From Tatumella morbirosei (GTDB lineage: Bacteria; Pseudomonadota; Gammaproteobacteria; Enterobacterales; Enterobacteriaceae), in assembly GCF_000757425.2 (NCBI RefSeq), contig NZ_JPKR02000003.1, positions 1,488,001 to 1,552,000 on the forward strand: a stretch of 64,000 nt of DNA, given 5' to 3'. Below the pieces are notes generated by a model. It saw nothing but the letters and a program-made list of their open reading frames with translations. It ran no database searches and was not told where the DNA came from. The translations under genes were made by a program, and so were the position numbers. Positions 38,643-53,347 of the stretch are shown one piece after another. The stretch's first letter is position 1; each line of letters opens with the position of its first letter.

Positions 38643-38770
38643 TTAGTCAGGTGACTTTCCCAGCAGTGACTATTACCTGGTGTTGAATCTCTGCCCCGAC
38701 GCAGAACTGTCCCTTCACAGGTAACAAACCGAGGCGACCACTTTGCGGGAAAGTGCCAGCATCTGACTAA
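38643..38770. repeat. 128-base imperfect inverted repeat upstream of mprA
   Basis: Four nested complementary segments share one centre: TTAGTCAG with CTGACTAA (ends 38643-38650 and 38763-38770), CTTTCCC with GGGAAAG, TTACCTG with CAGGTAA, and TCTGC with GCAGA at the tip. The whole can fold into one long interrupted hairpin in the 396-base spacer between proX and mprA. It matches no repeat family I recognise (not ERIC) and could be a small MITE-like element or a structured regulatory leader. Confidence 0.55.
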
Positions 38771-38814
38771 GTCTGACATTAAAATCCTAATAATAATTTC
38801 TGTGAGGTATTCAC

Positions 38815-39324
38815 GTGGAAAGTTCATTTACTCCGATTGAAGAAATGTTGCATGTTCTGGTTCAGCGCCACACAAACTACCCGTTGCGGGAAATGCTGTT
38901 GACCCGGTTATGCATGCATATCCAGGGGAAACTGCTTGAAAATCGCAACAAGATTCTGAAAGAACGCGGCATTAATGACACCTTGTTTACGGCGCTCGTC
39001 ACTCTGGATGCCCGTAAAGATCAGAGTATTCAGCCATCCGAGCTCAGTTCCGCGTTAGGCTCTTCCAGGACAAATGCGACACGTATTGCAGACGAACTTG
39101 AGAAACGTGGCTGGATAGAACGCCGCGAAAGCAGTAATGATCGCCGCTGTCTGCATCTGCACCTGACAGAACAGGGTTATGAATTTCTGTGTGAGGTTAT
39201 GCCACCCCAGCATCAGAGTCTGAAGCATCTTTGGGAAGTACTTTCCACCGAAGAACAGCAACAACTCGAAAATATTACCCGCAAACTTCTTGGCCGCCTT
39301 GATGAAATGGACAGCAAAGCATAA
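38815..39324 (+). CDS. mprA: MarR-family repressor of emrAB
   Basis: A winged-helix MarR-type repressor (EmrR/MprA) that releases emrAB when it binds uncouplers, nalidixic acid or salicylate. Translation starts at GTG 38815 ([12 protein letters not shown]) with TGAGG in front. It has 169 residues (E. coli 176). The recognition helix [24 protein letters not shown] and the wing [14 protein letters not shown] are nearly identical to E. coli. It is followed by emrA and emrB, as in E. coli. Confidence 0.95.
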   Translation: MESSFTPIEEMLHVLVQRHTNYPLREMLLTRLCMHIQGKLLENRNKILKERGINDTLFTALVTLDARKDQSIQPSELSSALGSSRTNATRIADELEKRGWIERRESSNDRRCLHLHLTEQGYEFLCEVMPPQHQSLKHLWEVLSTEEQQQLENITRKLLGRLDEMDSKA

Positions 39325-39474
39325 TCATTTAGTCACGCGACGGTAATATGTCATCAAGTGCTAAAGATCGTGATTAAGATTTGGTTATGCTTCAGCACCT
39401 TTGCCAGCGAAAAAACACTGGCATTACCGGGCCTAATTTGCTGTTCCCCATACCAATGACAGGTGGAAAATTTT

Positions 39475-40653
39475 ATGAGTGCAGGTGAGGAAACTCTGCA
39501 ATCCGGAGCCCCGCGGCCCCAGAATAAAAAGAAAAAGCGCAAAACTTTGCTGATTCTGTTGGCTATTATTTGCCTGATTGTTGCTATTGGCTATTTTGCC
39601 TATTGGTTTCTGGTGCTGAGCCATTATCAGGATACTGATGACGCTTATGTTGCTGGCAACCAGGTGGTCATTATGCCGCAGGTTTCCGGCAGCGTTACCC
39701 GAGTCTGGTTTGATGATACCGACTATGTCAAAAAAGGTGACATTCTGGTATCACTGGATAAAACCGATGCTCAGCAGGCTTTAGACAAAGCAGAAACTGC
39801 ACTCGCCACCAGTGTCCGTCAAACTCGCCAGGAAATGATCAACAGCAAACAGTATCAGGCTAACATTACCCTGAAAAAAGTTGCGCTGTCACAGGCTCAG
39901 GCAGATTTACAACGGCGTATCCCTCTCGGTAAATCACAGTTGATTGGTCGTGAAGACCTGCAACATGCCCGTGATGCTGTGACCAGTGCTCAGGCAGATC
40001 TCGACGTAGCGACTCAACAATATAATGCAAACCAGGCAATCTTACTGAATACCACCCTGGAAAATCAGCCCGCAGTACAACAAAGTGCTACCGCCGTCCG
40101 TGATGCCTGGCTCGCCTTACAACGTACCGATATTCGTAGCCCGGTGGACGGTTATGTTTCCCAGCGTAGTGTCCAGGTGGGGTCACAGATTACCTCTTCC
40201 AGCTCTTTGATGGCCATTGTGCCTGATAAACAATTGTGGGTGGATGCTAACTTTAAAGAAACACAACTTGCCGATGTTCGCATTGGCCAACCGGCAACCA
40301 TTGTTTCTGACATCTATGGCGATGATGTCGTTTACCACGGCAGGGTAGTTGGTCTGGATATGGGGACCGGCAGCGCCTTCTCTCTGCTGCCAGCTCAGAA
40401 TGCAACCGGTAACTGGATTAAAGTGGTCCAACGCTTACCGGTTCGCGTTGACATCGACCCACAGGATCTCGCGAAGCATCCGCTGCGTATCGGCTTATCA
40501 ACGTTGGTCACTGTTGATACTGCAAATAAAGACGGAAAGGTACTCGCCAGTTCAGTACGGAGTACACCGGCTTATGAAAGTAATGCGCTGGAACTGCAAT
40601 TAGGCCAGGTGAATAAGATGATCTCTGACATCATCAAGGCAAATGCCGGCTGA
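39475..40653 (+). CDS. emrA: EmrA multidrug efflux membrane-fusion protein
   Basis: The periplasmic adaptor of the EmrAB-TolC pump. One N-terminal membrane helix (about residues 24-47) follows the basic KKKKRK stretch; a biotinyl-lipoyl-like domain, a coiled-coil hairpin (about residues 95-205) and a beta-barrel domain follow. The start at 39475 (MSAGEETL) is preferred to 39463; it gives 392 residues, close to the E. coli 390. The TGA is 17 bases before the emrB start. Confidence 0.94.
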   Translation: MSAGEETLQSGAPRPQNKKKKRKTLLILLAIICLIVAIGYFAYWFLVLSHYQDTDDAYVAGNQVVIMPQVSGSVTRVWFDDTDYVKKGDILVSLDKTDAQQALDKAETALATSVRQTRQEMINSKQYQANITLKKVALSQAQADLQRRIPLGKSQLIGREDLQHARDAVTSAQADLDVATQQYNANQAILLNTTLENQPAVQQSATAVRDAWLALQRTDIRSPVDGYVSQRSVQVGSQITSSSSLMAIVPDKQLWVDANFKETQLADVRIGQPATIVSDIYGDDVVYHGRVVGLDMGTGSAFSLLPAQNATGNWIKVVQRLPVRVDIDPQDLAKHPLRIGLSTLVTVDTANKDGKVLASSVRSTPAYESNALELQLGQVNKMISDIIKANAG

Positions 40654-40670
40654 TGTCCGCGGAGAAAACC

Positions 40671-42218
40671 ATGGCGCAGAAACCGCTCGAAGGTACCCAA
40701 CTGGTACTGATGACGATTGCCTTGTCGTTAGCAACCTTTATGCAGGTGCTGGACTCGACTATTGCCAACGTAGCCATACCGACCATTGCAGGTAACCTGG
40801 GCGCATCAAACTCCCAGGGGACCTGGGTTATCACCTCTTTCGGAGTCGCTAATGCCATTTCTATTCCGTTGACCGGCTGGCTGGCCCGACGGTTTGGAGA
40901 GGTCAGACTGTTTATGCTTTCCACCGTGGCATTTGCTATCGCTTCCTGGGCATGCGGGATGTCGAACAGTCTGACAATGTTGATTTTCTTCCGTGTCATC
41001 CAGGGGGTGGTCGCAGGCCCCTTGATTCCTCTTTCACAAAGTTTACTGCTGAATAACTACCCTCCCGCTAAACGCAGTATTGCCCTATCGTTATGGGCAA
41101 TGACCGTGATCGTGGCGCCGATTTGTGGTCCGATTCTTGGTGGCTGGATCAGTGATAACTATCACTGGGGTTGGATATTTTTCATTAACGTACCGATTGG
41201 TATGGTAGTGATATTCTTAAGTCTGCAAACAATACGTGGGAGAAAAACAAAAATTACCCGACAGCCGATCGATCTGGTGGGGCTGGTTTGTCTGGTAGTG
41301 GGAATTGGTTGTCTGCAGGTCATGCTGGACCGGGGTAAAGAACTGGATTGGTTCAACTCAACAGAGATTATCACTCTGACGGTTTTTGCTGTGGTCGCAC
41401 TCTCTATCCTGTTAATTTGGGAACTGACAGATGATCATCCAATCGTCGATTTATCTTTATTTAAATCGAGAAACTTCACCATTGGTTGTGTCTCAATCAG
41501 TCTCGCTTACATGCTCTATTTTGGAACAATCGTACTGTTGCCACAGTTACTACAGGAAGTTTTCGGTTACACTGCGACCTGGGCCGGGTTAGCGTCTGCC
41601 CCGGTGGGGGTATTACCGGTCATCCTGTCACCGATTATTGGCCGTTTTGCGCATAAAATCGATATGCGATGGCTGGTGACTTTCAGTTTCATTATGTATG
41701 CCGTTTGCTTTTACTGGCGAGCTTATACGTTTGAACCGGCAATGAATTTCGCGGCGTCTGCATGGCCGCAGTTTATCCAGGGCTTTGCTGTTGCGTGCTT
41801 CTTTATGCCGTTAACCACGATAACCTTATCCGGATTGCCTCCGGAACGAATGGCTGCCGCCTCCAGTCTGTCTAACTTTCTGCGAACCCTGGCAGGTTCA
41901 ATCGGGACCTCAATCACCACCACTTTGTGGACCGACAGAGAGTCACTGCATCACAGCCAACTGACAGAATCCGTCACTGCTTTTAATCCAAATGCCAGTC
42001 ATATGTACCAACAGCTGGAATCAATGGGAATGAGCCACCAGCAGGCTTCTGAGTATATTGCTGAGCAAATTACCAGTCAGGGGTTAATCATCTCTGCTAA
42101 CGAGATTTTCTGGGCCGCGGGAGGGATCTTTATTCTGTTGCTGATCACTATCTGGTTTGCCAAACCCCCGTTTGGCAGCGGCGGAGGTAAACAAAGTGAC
42201 GGCGGAGGTGCACATTAA
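40671..42218 (+). CDS. emrB: EmrB multidrug efflux transporter
   Basis: An MFS transporter of the 14-span DHA2 type that expels hydrophobic drugs and uncouplers with EmrA and TolC. I chose the ATG at 40671 (MAQKPLEGTQLVLM) because GGAG lies at 40661-40664; the ATG at 40653, overlapping the emrA stop, would add six residues. Motif QVLDSTIANVAIPTI is in span 1 and WRAYTF before a late span. It has 515 residues (E. coli 512) and ends Gly-rich with His, as in E. coli. Confidence 0.95.
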   Translation: MAQKPLEGTQLVLMTIALSLATFMQVLDSTIANVAIPTIAGNLGASNSQGTWVITSFGVANAISIPLTGWLARRFGEVRLFMLSTVAFAIASWACGMSNSLTMLIFFRVIQGVVAGPLIPLSQSLLLNNYPPAKRSIALSLWAMTVIVAPICGPILGGWISDNYHWGWIFFINVPIGMVVIFLSLQTIRGRKTKITRQPIDLVGLVCLVVGIGCLQVMLDRGKELDWFNSTEIITLTVFAVVALSILLIWELTDDHPIVDLSLFKSRNFTIGCVSISLAYMLYFGTIVLLPQLLQEVFGYTATWAGLASAPVGVLPVILSPIIGRFAHKIDMRWLVTFSFIMYAVCFYWRAYTFEPAMNFAASAWPQFIQGFAVACFFMPLTTITLSGLPPERMAAASSLSNFLRTLAGSIGTSITTTLWTDRESLHHSQLTESVTAFNPNASHMYQQLESMGMSHQQASEYIAEQITSQGLIISANEIFWAAGGIFILLLITIWFAKPPFGSGGGKQSDGGGAH

Positions 42219-42237
42219 CTCTGCTGACTATCAGGAT

Positions 42238-42265
42238 AAAAAAAGCGCCGTCAGGCGCTTTTTTT
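42238..42265. terminator. Bidirectional terminator between emrB and yfiF
   Basis: AAAAAAAGCGCC, GTCA loop, GGCGCTTTTTTT is symmetrical, with T-runs for both convergent genes. Confidence 0.92.
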
Positions 42266-42271
42266 GACTGC

Positions 42272-43264
42272 TTAATGATTCTGACGCCACCATTCGGCCA
42301 GAAGAATCCCGGTGGCAACCGAGACATTAAGGCTTTCCACACTTCCGGTTCCATCAATCGACAGGCTGATATCGCCCTGCTTCAGGGTAGACTCTTTTAG
42401 CCCGTCACTTTCCTGCCCCAGTACCAGTACCATTTTTTCAGGCAACACAGTTGCAGACAACGGGCTGCCCTGATGACTGGAAGTTGTCACAATGGTGTAA
42501 CCGGCGTGGCGAAACGCATCCAGTCCTTCTGCAAAACTCGCCGCTGTTATTGCCTGTACATGCTCAGCTCCACCTTCTGCGGTACGCACCGCTGCTCCTG
42601 ACTCCAGCAGAGAAGCATCATCCACCAGGATGCCTTTTGCGCCAAAATGGGCACAGCTACGCATAATGGCTCCAAGATTATGCGGATTTCCCACATTTTC
42701 CAAAGCCAGAACACACTCTTTTTCTGCGGCCTGTTCCAGCCACTCGCTGACGCCCAGCCCCATATGTTTCTTAATAATGAAGCAGACACCACCATGATGT
42801 TCAGTGCCAGAGGCTTTTACCAGCTCAGCATCTTCTACCACATGGTAGGCTTTACGGTTAGCGGCCAGCCAGCGTAAGGTTTCACGAAAGCGTGGGGTAA
42901 CACTCTGAACAAACCAGGCACGAACAATCGCTTCAGGGCGGCTCTGGAACAGAGCCTGGCAGGCATTTTCACCATACACACGGGTTTCTTCCTGGCGCTG
43001 TTTGCGGATAACCTCAGGGTCGATAACTGGCCGCGGGCCAGTCTCAGTTGGCAATACTTTTGGCTCTTCTGCCGGGGAACGGGAAACTGTTCGCCACGGG
43101 GAACGGGATTTTTCTTCCTGACGACGACCAGGCTCCTGCTGACGTGACGGAGAATGACCTCCTTTGCCTGTCCGCGGGTTACCGGTACGTTGACGGGTAT
43201 TATCCTCGTTGCGAACATACATCACTTTTACTTTACTGCTTTTGCCTTTTACATCGTCATTCAT
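42272..43264 (-). CDS. yfiF: TrmH-family (SpoU) RNA methyltransferase YfiF
   Basis: A 330-residue protein with a basic, disordered N-terminus (about residues 1-85, rich in Arg, Gly, Lys) and a C-terminal SPOUT knot. The three SPOUT motifs are visible: [30 protein letters not shown] and [18 protein letters not shown]. The rRNA or tRNA target of YfiF is not known to me. It is divergent from trxC as in E. coli. Confidence 0.92.
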   Translation of the reverse strand: MNDDVKGKSSKVKVMYVRNEDNTRQRTGNPRTGKGGHSPSRQQEPGRRQEEKSRSPWRTVSRSPAEEPKVLPTETGPRPVIDPEVIRKQRQEETRVYGENACQALFQSRPEAIVRAWFVQSVTPRFRETLRWLAANRKAYHVVEDAELVKASGTEHHGGVCFIIKKHMGLGVSEWLEQAAEKECVLALENVGNPHNLGAIMRSCAHFGAKGILVDDASLLESGAAVRTAEGGAEHVQAITAASFAEGLDAFRHAGYTIVTTSSHQGSPLSATVLPEKMVLVLGQESDGLKESTLKQGDISLSIDGTGSVESLNVSVATGILLAEWWRQNH

Positions 43265-43439
43265 TGTGTCCTCCTGTTCCTGGAGCGCGAAGATTACCTG
43301 ATGTCACGCTGCTAATCTATCAACTTTGACTTTGATGCTGTCATCTATTATAGCCATCGACAGATCCTGCTGGTTCAACTGTTCAGGATGCCTGATAATC
43401 ATACGCAATATTTTGCGACAATCCTAATCAGAGGTCATG

Positions 43440-43859
43440 ATGAATACCGTATGCAGCCACTGTCTTGCCACCAACCGCCTGCCGGACGAGAGGATCAGTG
43501 AGTCCGCGAAATGTGGGCGTTGTAAAGAACCCCTGTTTGACGGAGAAATTATTAACGCCACTGAACAGACGCTGGATAAACTGTTACAGGATGATCTGCC
43601 AGTAGTGATTGATTTCTGGGCACCCTGGTGTGGTCCCTGTGTCGGGTTTGCTCCGGTGTTCGAAGATGTTGCTGAAGAACGGGCAGAACAGGTCCGTTTT
43701 ATCAAAGTGAACACTGAACAGCAGGTCGCGTTAAGTGCCCGTTTTCGTATCCGCAGTATTCCGACCTTAATGATCTTCAGGAAAGGACAGCATGTCGACA
43801 CCATGGCGGGAGCTTTACCCAAAGCCTCATTCAAACAGTGGCTGGACGAATCCCTGTAA
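43440..43859 (+). CDS. trxC: Thioredoxin 2
   Basis: A zinc-binding thioredoxin. The N-terminus has two CXXC pairs (VCSHC and KCGRC) for zinc; the active site is WCGPC in [13 protein letters not shown] prefer the second of two adjacent ATGs (43440), five bases after GAGG, which gives the E. coli length of 139 residues. It may help reduce class Ib ribonucleotide reductase here, since nrdH is absent, but that is inference. Confidence 0.95.
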   Translation: MNTVCSHCLATNRLPDERISESAKCGRCKEPLFDGEIINATEQTLDKLLQDDLPVVIDFWAPWCGPCVGFAPVFEDVAEERAEQVRFIKVNTEQQVALSARFRIRSIPTLMIFRKGQHVDTMAGALPKASFKQWLDESL

Positions 43860-43940
43860 TTTTCGATGAAAGCTTTCCGTCAGACTACGCAGGTCAGCTT
43901 TTTTCGATTACACTGCGCTTTTTCCTGATCGTGAAAAATT

Positions 43941-44642
43941 ATGTTGGATAATGCCGTCCTGAGCCTCAGGGCACAACGGCTGGCAAGAGCAACCCGCCCG
44001 TTCCTCGCCAGGGGAAACCGGGTTGTTCGTTGTCAGCGCTGTCTGTTACCGGTAGCACAGTGCTTATGCACTACCATCACGCCGGCATCTGCCCGCAGCC
44101 AGTTCTGTCTGGTGATGTTCGATACTGAGCCGCTTAAACCCAGTAATACTGGTCGCCTGATTGCCGATATTTTGCCTCAGACCACCGCGTTCGAATGGTC
44201 ACGTACAGCACCGCCAGAGCAATTGTTGGCGACTGTCAGTGATGACAGCGTACAGCCTCTGGTGGTATTTCCCGGACATTATGCAGCCCCGGGCCGCGAA
44301 GTGATCACTACCCCACCGCTCACAGGTAAACCACCCTTGTTCGTCATGCTGGATGGTACCTGGACCGAAGCCGCAAAAATGTTCCGTAAAAGTCCATGGC
44401 TCGACCGTTTTCCGATAATGTCGCTGAATATGACCCGGCCTTCTCGCTACAGCCTGCGGGAATCGCCGACAGACGGTCAACACTGTACCGCAGAAGTCGC
44501 GATAGCACTGCTGGAACAGGCAGGAGATAACATAGCAGCTGCAGGATTGCTGGCTCACTTTGAACGTTTTCGACATCGATATCTGGCGGGCAAAGCGTCA
44601 CATCAGACATACCTCACAGAAAAACGCTCCGAAAACAGATAA
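43941..44642 (+). CDS. tapT: tRNA-uridine aminocarboxypropyltransferase TapT (DTW domain)
   Basis: A DTW-domain enzyme, E. coli YfiP/TapT, that uses SAM to make acp3U at position 47 of tRNAs. The 233-residue protein has an N-terminal Cys cluster (RCQRCLLPVAQCLC, about residues 31-44) and the family signature LDGTWTEAAKMFRKSPWL (about residues 136-153), the D-T-W variant, plus the preceding PSNTGRLI. It lies between trxC and patZ as in E. coli. Confidence 0.92.
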   Translation: MLDNAVLSLRAQRLARATRPFLARGNRVVRCQRCLLPVAQCLCTTITPASARSQFCLVMFDTEPLKPSNTGRLIADILPQTTAFEWSRTAPPEQLLATVSDDSVQPLVVFPGHYAAPGREVITTPPLTGKPPLFVMLDGTWTEAAKMFRKSPWLDRFPIMSLNMTRPSRYSLRESPTDGQHCTAEVAIALLEQAGDNIAAAGLLAHFERFRHRYLAGKASHQTYLTEKRSENR

Positions 44643-44672
44643 ACTACGACCTTCAGCACAGGGAGGATACAG

Positions 44673-47369
44673 ATGAGTCAGCGTGGTCTGGAAGCATTAC
44701 TCAAACCCGGTTCCATCGCGGTGATTGGCGCGTCCGAAAAACCTGAACGGGCCGGCCATCTGATGATGAAGAATCTGCTGGCAGGAGGATTTAATGGCCC
44801 CATACTCCCTGTGACGCCTGCATGGCAGGCAGTGTGTGGCGTGCTGGCTTATCCTTCGGTTGACAGGCTGCCTTGTGTTCCTGACCTTGCCATCATTTGT
44901 ACCCATTCCCAACGAAATCTGGAAATTCTGCAGCAATTAGGTGAGAAAGGCTGTCGGGCTTGTATCATCCTTTCTGCTCCCCGCGAACAGCTGAATGAAT
45001 TAAAAGAGTGTGCGGCGCGTTGGAATATCCGTATTCTAGGGCCTAATAGCCTTGGGCTGCTCTCTCCGTGGCAGGGAATCAATGCTAGTTTCTCTCCGGT
45101 ACCCGTTCAGCGCGGAAAACTGGCGTTTATTTCACAATCAGCAGCAGTTTCTAATACGCTACTGGACTGGGCACAACAACGTAGCCTTGGATTTTCCTGG
45201 TTTATCGCCCTGGGAGACAGCGTAGATATTGATGTCGATGATTTACTCGATTTCCTTGCCAGAGACAGCAAAACCAGCGCCATACTACTGTCTCTGGAGC
45301 ATTTAGAAGATGCCCGGAGGTTTGTTTCTTCATCACGTAGTGCTGCACGTAATAAACCTATTCTGGTAATCAAAAGTGGCAGAAGTCGTCAGGCCAGGCA
45401 ATTCCTCGGCACAACCGACAGCCTGGATGCCGCATGGGATGCCGCCATTCAGCGAGCGGGGATGCTGCGGGTCAAAGATACGCATGAGTTGTTTTCTGCG
45501 GTAGAGACTCTCAACCACATGCGTCCGCTCCGTGGCGAACGGTTATTTATCATCAGCAACGGTGCTGCACCTGCAGCACTGGCTCTGGATGAACTCACCG
45601 AACGTAACGGCACATTAGCCTGCCTGGACCAGGCTACGACCGAAGCACTGAATAAAGTATTGCCTCCGTCAGTACGTGCAGGCAACCCACTGGATCTGAA
45701 AGATGATGCCACAACAGAACGCTACCTGTCGGTCATCAGTCCGTTGCTGGAAAGTCATGCGCTGGATGCACTGATGATTATTCATGCCCCCAGCGCAGTT
45801 TCTCCGGCCAGTGAAAGTGCCAATGAAATTATCCGACTGGTCAAACAGCACCCCCGTGGCCGGCAAATGACCTTGCTAACCAACTGGGGAGGAGAATACT
45901 CGTCACGTGACGCCAGGGCGGCATTCACCCGGGCAGGTATACCCACCTGGAGAACTCCTGAAGGCACGGTTACTGCATTTATGCATATGGTCGAATATCG
46001 GCGTAACCAGAAGCAATTACGGGAAACGCCTTCACTGCCCGCTCGTTTACCACAAACACGTATCAATATTCGCCAATTGTTACAGCAGACGCTGGCTGAA
46101 GGTCGAAACCGTCTGGATACCCATGAAGTACAGGCTATTTTTCAGGGATACGGGATAAATACTTTGTCAACCTGGGCTGCTGCCGACAGCCAACAAGCCG
46201 TGGTCATTGCCGACAATATTGGTTATCCGGTAGCGCTAAAATTACGCTCTCCGGATATTCCACATAAATCGGAAATCCAGGGAGTCATGCTTTATTTACA
46301 TACTGCCGCAGAGGTGGCCAGCGCGGCAGATGCCATATTATACCGCGCCCGAACCGCATGGCCGAAAGCTGAGATTCAGGGTCTGGTCGTTCAAAGTATG
46401 GCCCGGCGTGCCGGGGCTGAAGAACTGAGAATTTCGGTAAAACCTGACCCATTGTTTGGCCCGGTAATCATTCTCGGTGAAGGAAATGGTGAATGGCAGA
46501 CAGACCAGCAGCCAGCCGTTGCCCTCCCCCCTCTGAATATGACCCTGGCAAAAAACCTCGTGAATCAGGCCATCATACGCGGTGCGATACGTGGCAGAAA
46601 TTCACTCCAGGCCCTGGATATCAGTGCGGTTAGCCAGTGCCTGGTGCATATTTCTAATATGATTATCGACTGTCCGGAAATCGAGTGGCTGGATATTCAT
46701 CCTTTACTGGCTTCCGGGAATGATCTCACCCTACTCGATGCCACTGTATCCCTGAAAGAATTTAGTGGTGAAAGTGAATCCAGACTGGCCATTCGCCCTT
46801 ATCCGCAACGCCTTGAACAGAGTGTGATACTGAAAGATGGTCGCGAATGTCTGTTCCGCCCAATACTGCCGGAAGATGAACCCGGACTAAAAGAGTTCAT
46901 TTCCAGAGTGACAAAAGAAGATCTCTATTATCGCTATTTTAGTGAAATCAATGAGTTCACTCATGAAGATTTAGCCAACATGACACAGATCGATTATGAT
47001 AGGGAAATGGCAATCGTCGCTGTTTATACCGCTGAAGATCATGACGAGATCATCGGCGTCACCAGGGCCATTTCTGATCCTGATAATATTGATGCAGAAT
47101 TTTCAATCCTGGTCAGATCTGATCTGAAAAATATCGGTCTTGGCCGACTGCTGTTGGAAAAAATGATCCTATATACCCGTCAGCATGGCCTGCAGCAGCT
47201 AAATGGTATTACCATGCCAAATAATCAGGGAATGATCACTCTGGCACGTAAGCTGAATTTCAGCATTGAGCGACAGATGGATGAAGGGATTGTTACTCTG
47301 CAACTTGCCCTGCAGGCGCCCGAAAAAAACGTACAGAAGAGTAAAATTGTCACGACAGCACATGGTTAA
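44673..47369 (+). CDS. patZ: Protein lysine acetyltransferase PatZ (Pka)
   Basis: A large GNAT enzyme that acetylates and inactivates acetyl-CoA synthetase and other proteins. The 898 residues contain an ADP-forming acyl-CoA synthetase-like part: a CoA-binding Rossmann domain (IAVIGASEKPERAGH, residues 15-29), a succinyl-CoA-ligase-like domain, and an ATP-grasp domain (about 480-690). A GNAT domain closes the protein (about 725-875; LVRSDLKNIGLGRLLLEKMI). GGGAGGATAC precedes the ATG. Confidence 0.94.
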   Translation: MSQRGLEALLKPGSIAVIGASEKPERAGHLMMKNLLAGGFNGPILPVTPAWQAVCGVLAYPSVDRLPCVPDLAIICTHSQRNLEILQQLGEKGCRACIILSAPREQLNELKECAARWNIRILGPNSLGLLSPWQGINASFSPVPVQRGKLAFISQSAAVSNTLLDWAQQRSLGFSWFIALGDSVDIDVDDLLDFLARDSKTSAILLSLEHLEDARRFVSSSRSAARNKPILVIKSGRSRQARQFLGTTDSLDAAWDAAIQRAGMLRVKDTHELFSAVETLNHMRPLRGERLFIISNGAAPAALALDELTERNGTLACLDQATTEALNKVLPPSVRAGNPLDLKDDATTERYLSVISPLLESHALDALMIIHAPSAVSPASESANEIIRLVKQHPRGRQMTLLTNWGGEYSSRDARAAFTRAGIPTWRTPEGTVTAFMHMVEYRRNQKQLRETPSLPARLPQTRINIRQLLQQTLAEGRNRLDTHEVQAIFQGYGINTLSTWAAADSQQAVVIADNIGYPVALKLRSPDIPHKSEIQGVMLYLHTAAEVASAADAILYRARTAWPKAEIQGLVVQSMARRAGAEELRISVKPDPLFGPVIILGEGNGEWQTDQQPAVALPPLNMTLAKNLVNQAIIRGAIRGRNSLQALDISAVSQCLVHISNMIIDCPEIEWLDIHPLLASGNDLTLLDATVSLKEFSGESESRLAIRPYPQRLEQSVILKDGRECLFRPILPEDEPGLKEFISRVTKEDLYYRYFSEINEFTHEDLANMTQIDYDREMAIVAVYTAEDHDEIIGVTRAISDPDNIDAEFSILVRSDLKNIGLGRLLLEKMILYTRQHGLQQLNGITMPNNQGMITLARKLNFSIERQMDEGIVTLQLALQAPEKNVQKSKIVTTAHG

Positions 47370-47443
47370 TGTTACACTTCAAGGTTAAGGCCATGAGATT
47401 GTCAGTGATGACAATACATTGAACAGAGAAGAAGCGCATTGTG

Positions 47444-48799
47444 ATGTTGTCAAAATTTAAACTCAATAATCACCAACAGTACCTCGCGCAACTGCCCGCA
47501 CTTTCGCAATCAGCCGCTGATTTCACCATGCTCTATTCTGCGGCTGAGTTTCGCCGTACCCTGCTGGAAAAAATTGCCTCCGCCACGACGCGCATTTGTC
47601 TTGTCGCTTTGTATCTTGAAAATGATGAAGGCGGCCGGAGTATTATGGATGCACTTTACGCCGCCCGACGAGCTAATCCGGCACTGGATATCAGTATTTG
47701 CGTTGACTGGCATCGCGCCCAGCGTGGACGGATCGGTGCAGCCAAAGGTTCAACCAATGCCGACTGGTATTGCGAAATGGCGTCATCCAATCCTGATATC
47801 GCCATTCCGGTCTACGGAATTCCGGTGAATACCCGTGAAGCCCTGGGTGTATTGCACCTGAAGGGATTTATTGTCGATGATTGCGTGATTTATAGTGGCG
47901 CCAGCCTGAACAATGTTTACCTCCATCAACAGGAGCGCTACCGTTACGATCGATATCAAATCATCCGTAATTCAGCCCTGGCAGACACGATGTTTGAATG
48001 GATCGGAATTAATCTGAAGCAGGCTGAAGCTGTTCATCGTCTGGATCAGAGCGAGAGACCGTCCAGTCCGGAAATCAAAAATGAAACCCGCTTGTTCCGC
48101 CAGGAATTGCGTACCTTTAACTATCAGTTTGAACCTCAGGCGCAGGAAGGTGAGCTTAGTGTGACGCCATTAGTCGGCCTGGGTAAACGCAATATCCTGA
48201 ATCAGACGATTTTCCATCTGATGCCCTGTGCCGAACATAAATTAACTATCTGCACTCCTTATTTTAATCTGCCGGCGATACTGGTTCGTAACATCATCCG
48301 CCTGCTGCGTCAGGGTAAACAGGTTGAAATAATCATTGGCGATAAAACTGCGAATGATTTTTATATTCCGCCTCAGGAACCCTTTAAAATAATCGGGGCT
48401 TTGCCGTATCTTTATGAAATCAATCTGCGTCGGTTTGTCAGCCGCCTACAGTATTTCATTGATAACAAGCAGTTGACGGTACGTTTATGGAAAGACGGAG
48501 ACAACAGTTATCACCTGAAAGGTATTTGGGTCGATGATGAATGGATGCTGCTGACCGGTAATAACCTGAATCCTCGGGCATGGCGACTGGATCTGGAAAA
48601 TGCCATCCTGGTCCATGATCCTCGTCACCAGTTACTGGAGCAAAAAGTAAAAGAACTTGCTCTGATACGTCAGCATACTTCGGTGGTCGCACACTACAAT
48701 GACCTGGAGAGTATTGCAGAGTACCCTGCACGAATAAAGAAACTGATCCGCAGGATGAGACGCATCCGTATGGATAGGCTGATAGGCCGGATTCTCTGA
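47444..48799 (+). CDS. pssA: Phosphatidylserine synthase
   Basis: The enzyme makes phosphatidylserine from CDP-diacylglycerol and serine, the committed step to phosphatidylethanolamine. The phospholipase-D-type HKD motifs appear as HLKGFIVDD (about residue 138) and HLKGIWVDDE (about residue 357). I chose the ATG at 47444 (MLSKFKLNNHQQ), which gives 451 residues as in E. coli; GTG at 47441 is an alternative. A basic C-terminus (LIRRMRRIRMDRL) contacts ribosomes and membrane. Confidence 0.96.
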   Translation: MLSKFKLNNHQQYLAQLPALSQSAADFTMLYSAAEFRRTLLEKIASATTRICLVALYLENDEGGRSIMDALYAARRANPALDISICVDWHRAQRGRIGAAKGSTNADWYCEMASSNPDIAIPVYGIPVNTREALGVLHLKGFIVDDCVIYSGASLNNVYLHQQERYRYDRYQIIRNSALADTMFEWIGINLKQAEAVHRLDQSERPSSPEIKNETRLFRQELRTFNYQFEPQAQEGELSVTPLVGLGKRNILNQTIFHLMPCAEHKLTICTPYFNLPAILVRNIIRLLRQGKQVEIIIGDKTANDFYIPPQEPFKIIGALPYLYEINLRRFVSRLQYFIDNKQLTVRLWKDGDNSYHLKGIWVDDEWMLLTGNNLNPRAWRLDLENAILVHDPRHQLLEQKVKELALIRQHTSVVAHYNDLESIAEYPARIKKLIRRMRRIRMDRLIGRIL

Positions 48800-48806
48800 G
48801 TTCTGT

Positions 48807-48830
48807 AACCCCGTTATTACGGGGTTTACT
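48807..48830 (+). terminator. Terminator after pssA
   Basis: AACCCCGT at 48807-48814 pairs with ACGGGGTT at 48819-48826; a short T-run follows. Confidence 0.65.
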
Positions 48831-53263
<4,433 letters not shown>

Positions 53264-53285
53264 TATTGCAGAAAATAAAGATATG

Positions 53286-53318
53286 AATGCTGATCAGTTT
53301 ACTGGTCAGCATTTTTTT
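53286..53318. terminator. Terminator between the autotransporter and the glycosyltransferase
   Basis: AATGCTGATCAG at 53286-53297 pairs with CTGGTCAGCATT at 53302-53313 (one wobble), loop TTTA; a run of seven T follows on the plus strand. It ends the autotransporter transcript. Confidence 0.85.
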
Positions 53319-53347
53319 GCATGTGGTACCTTCGATAACACCAGCGG

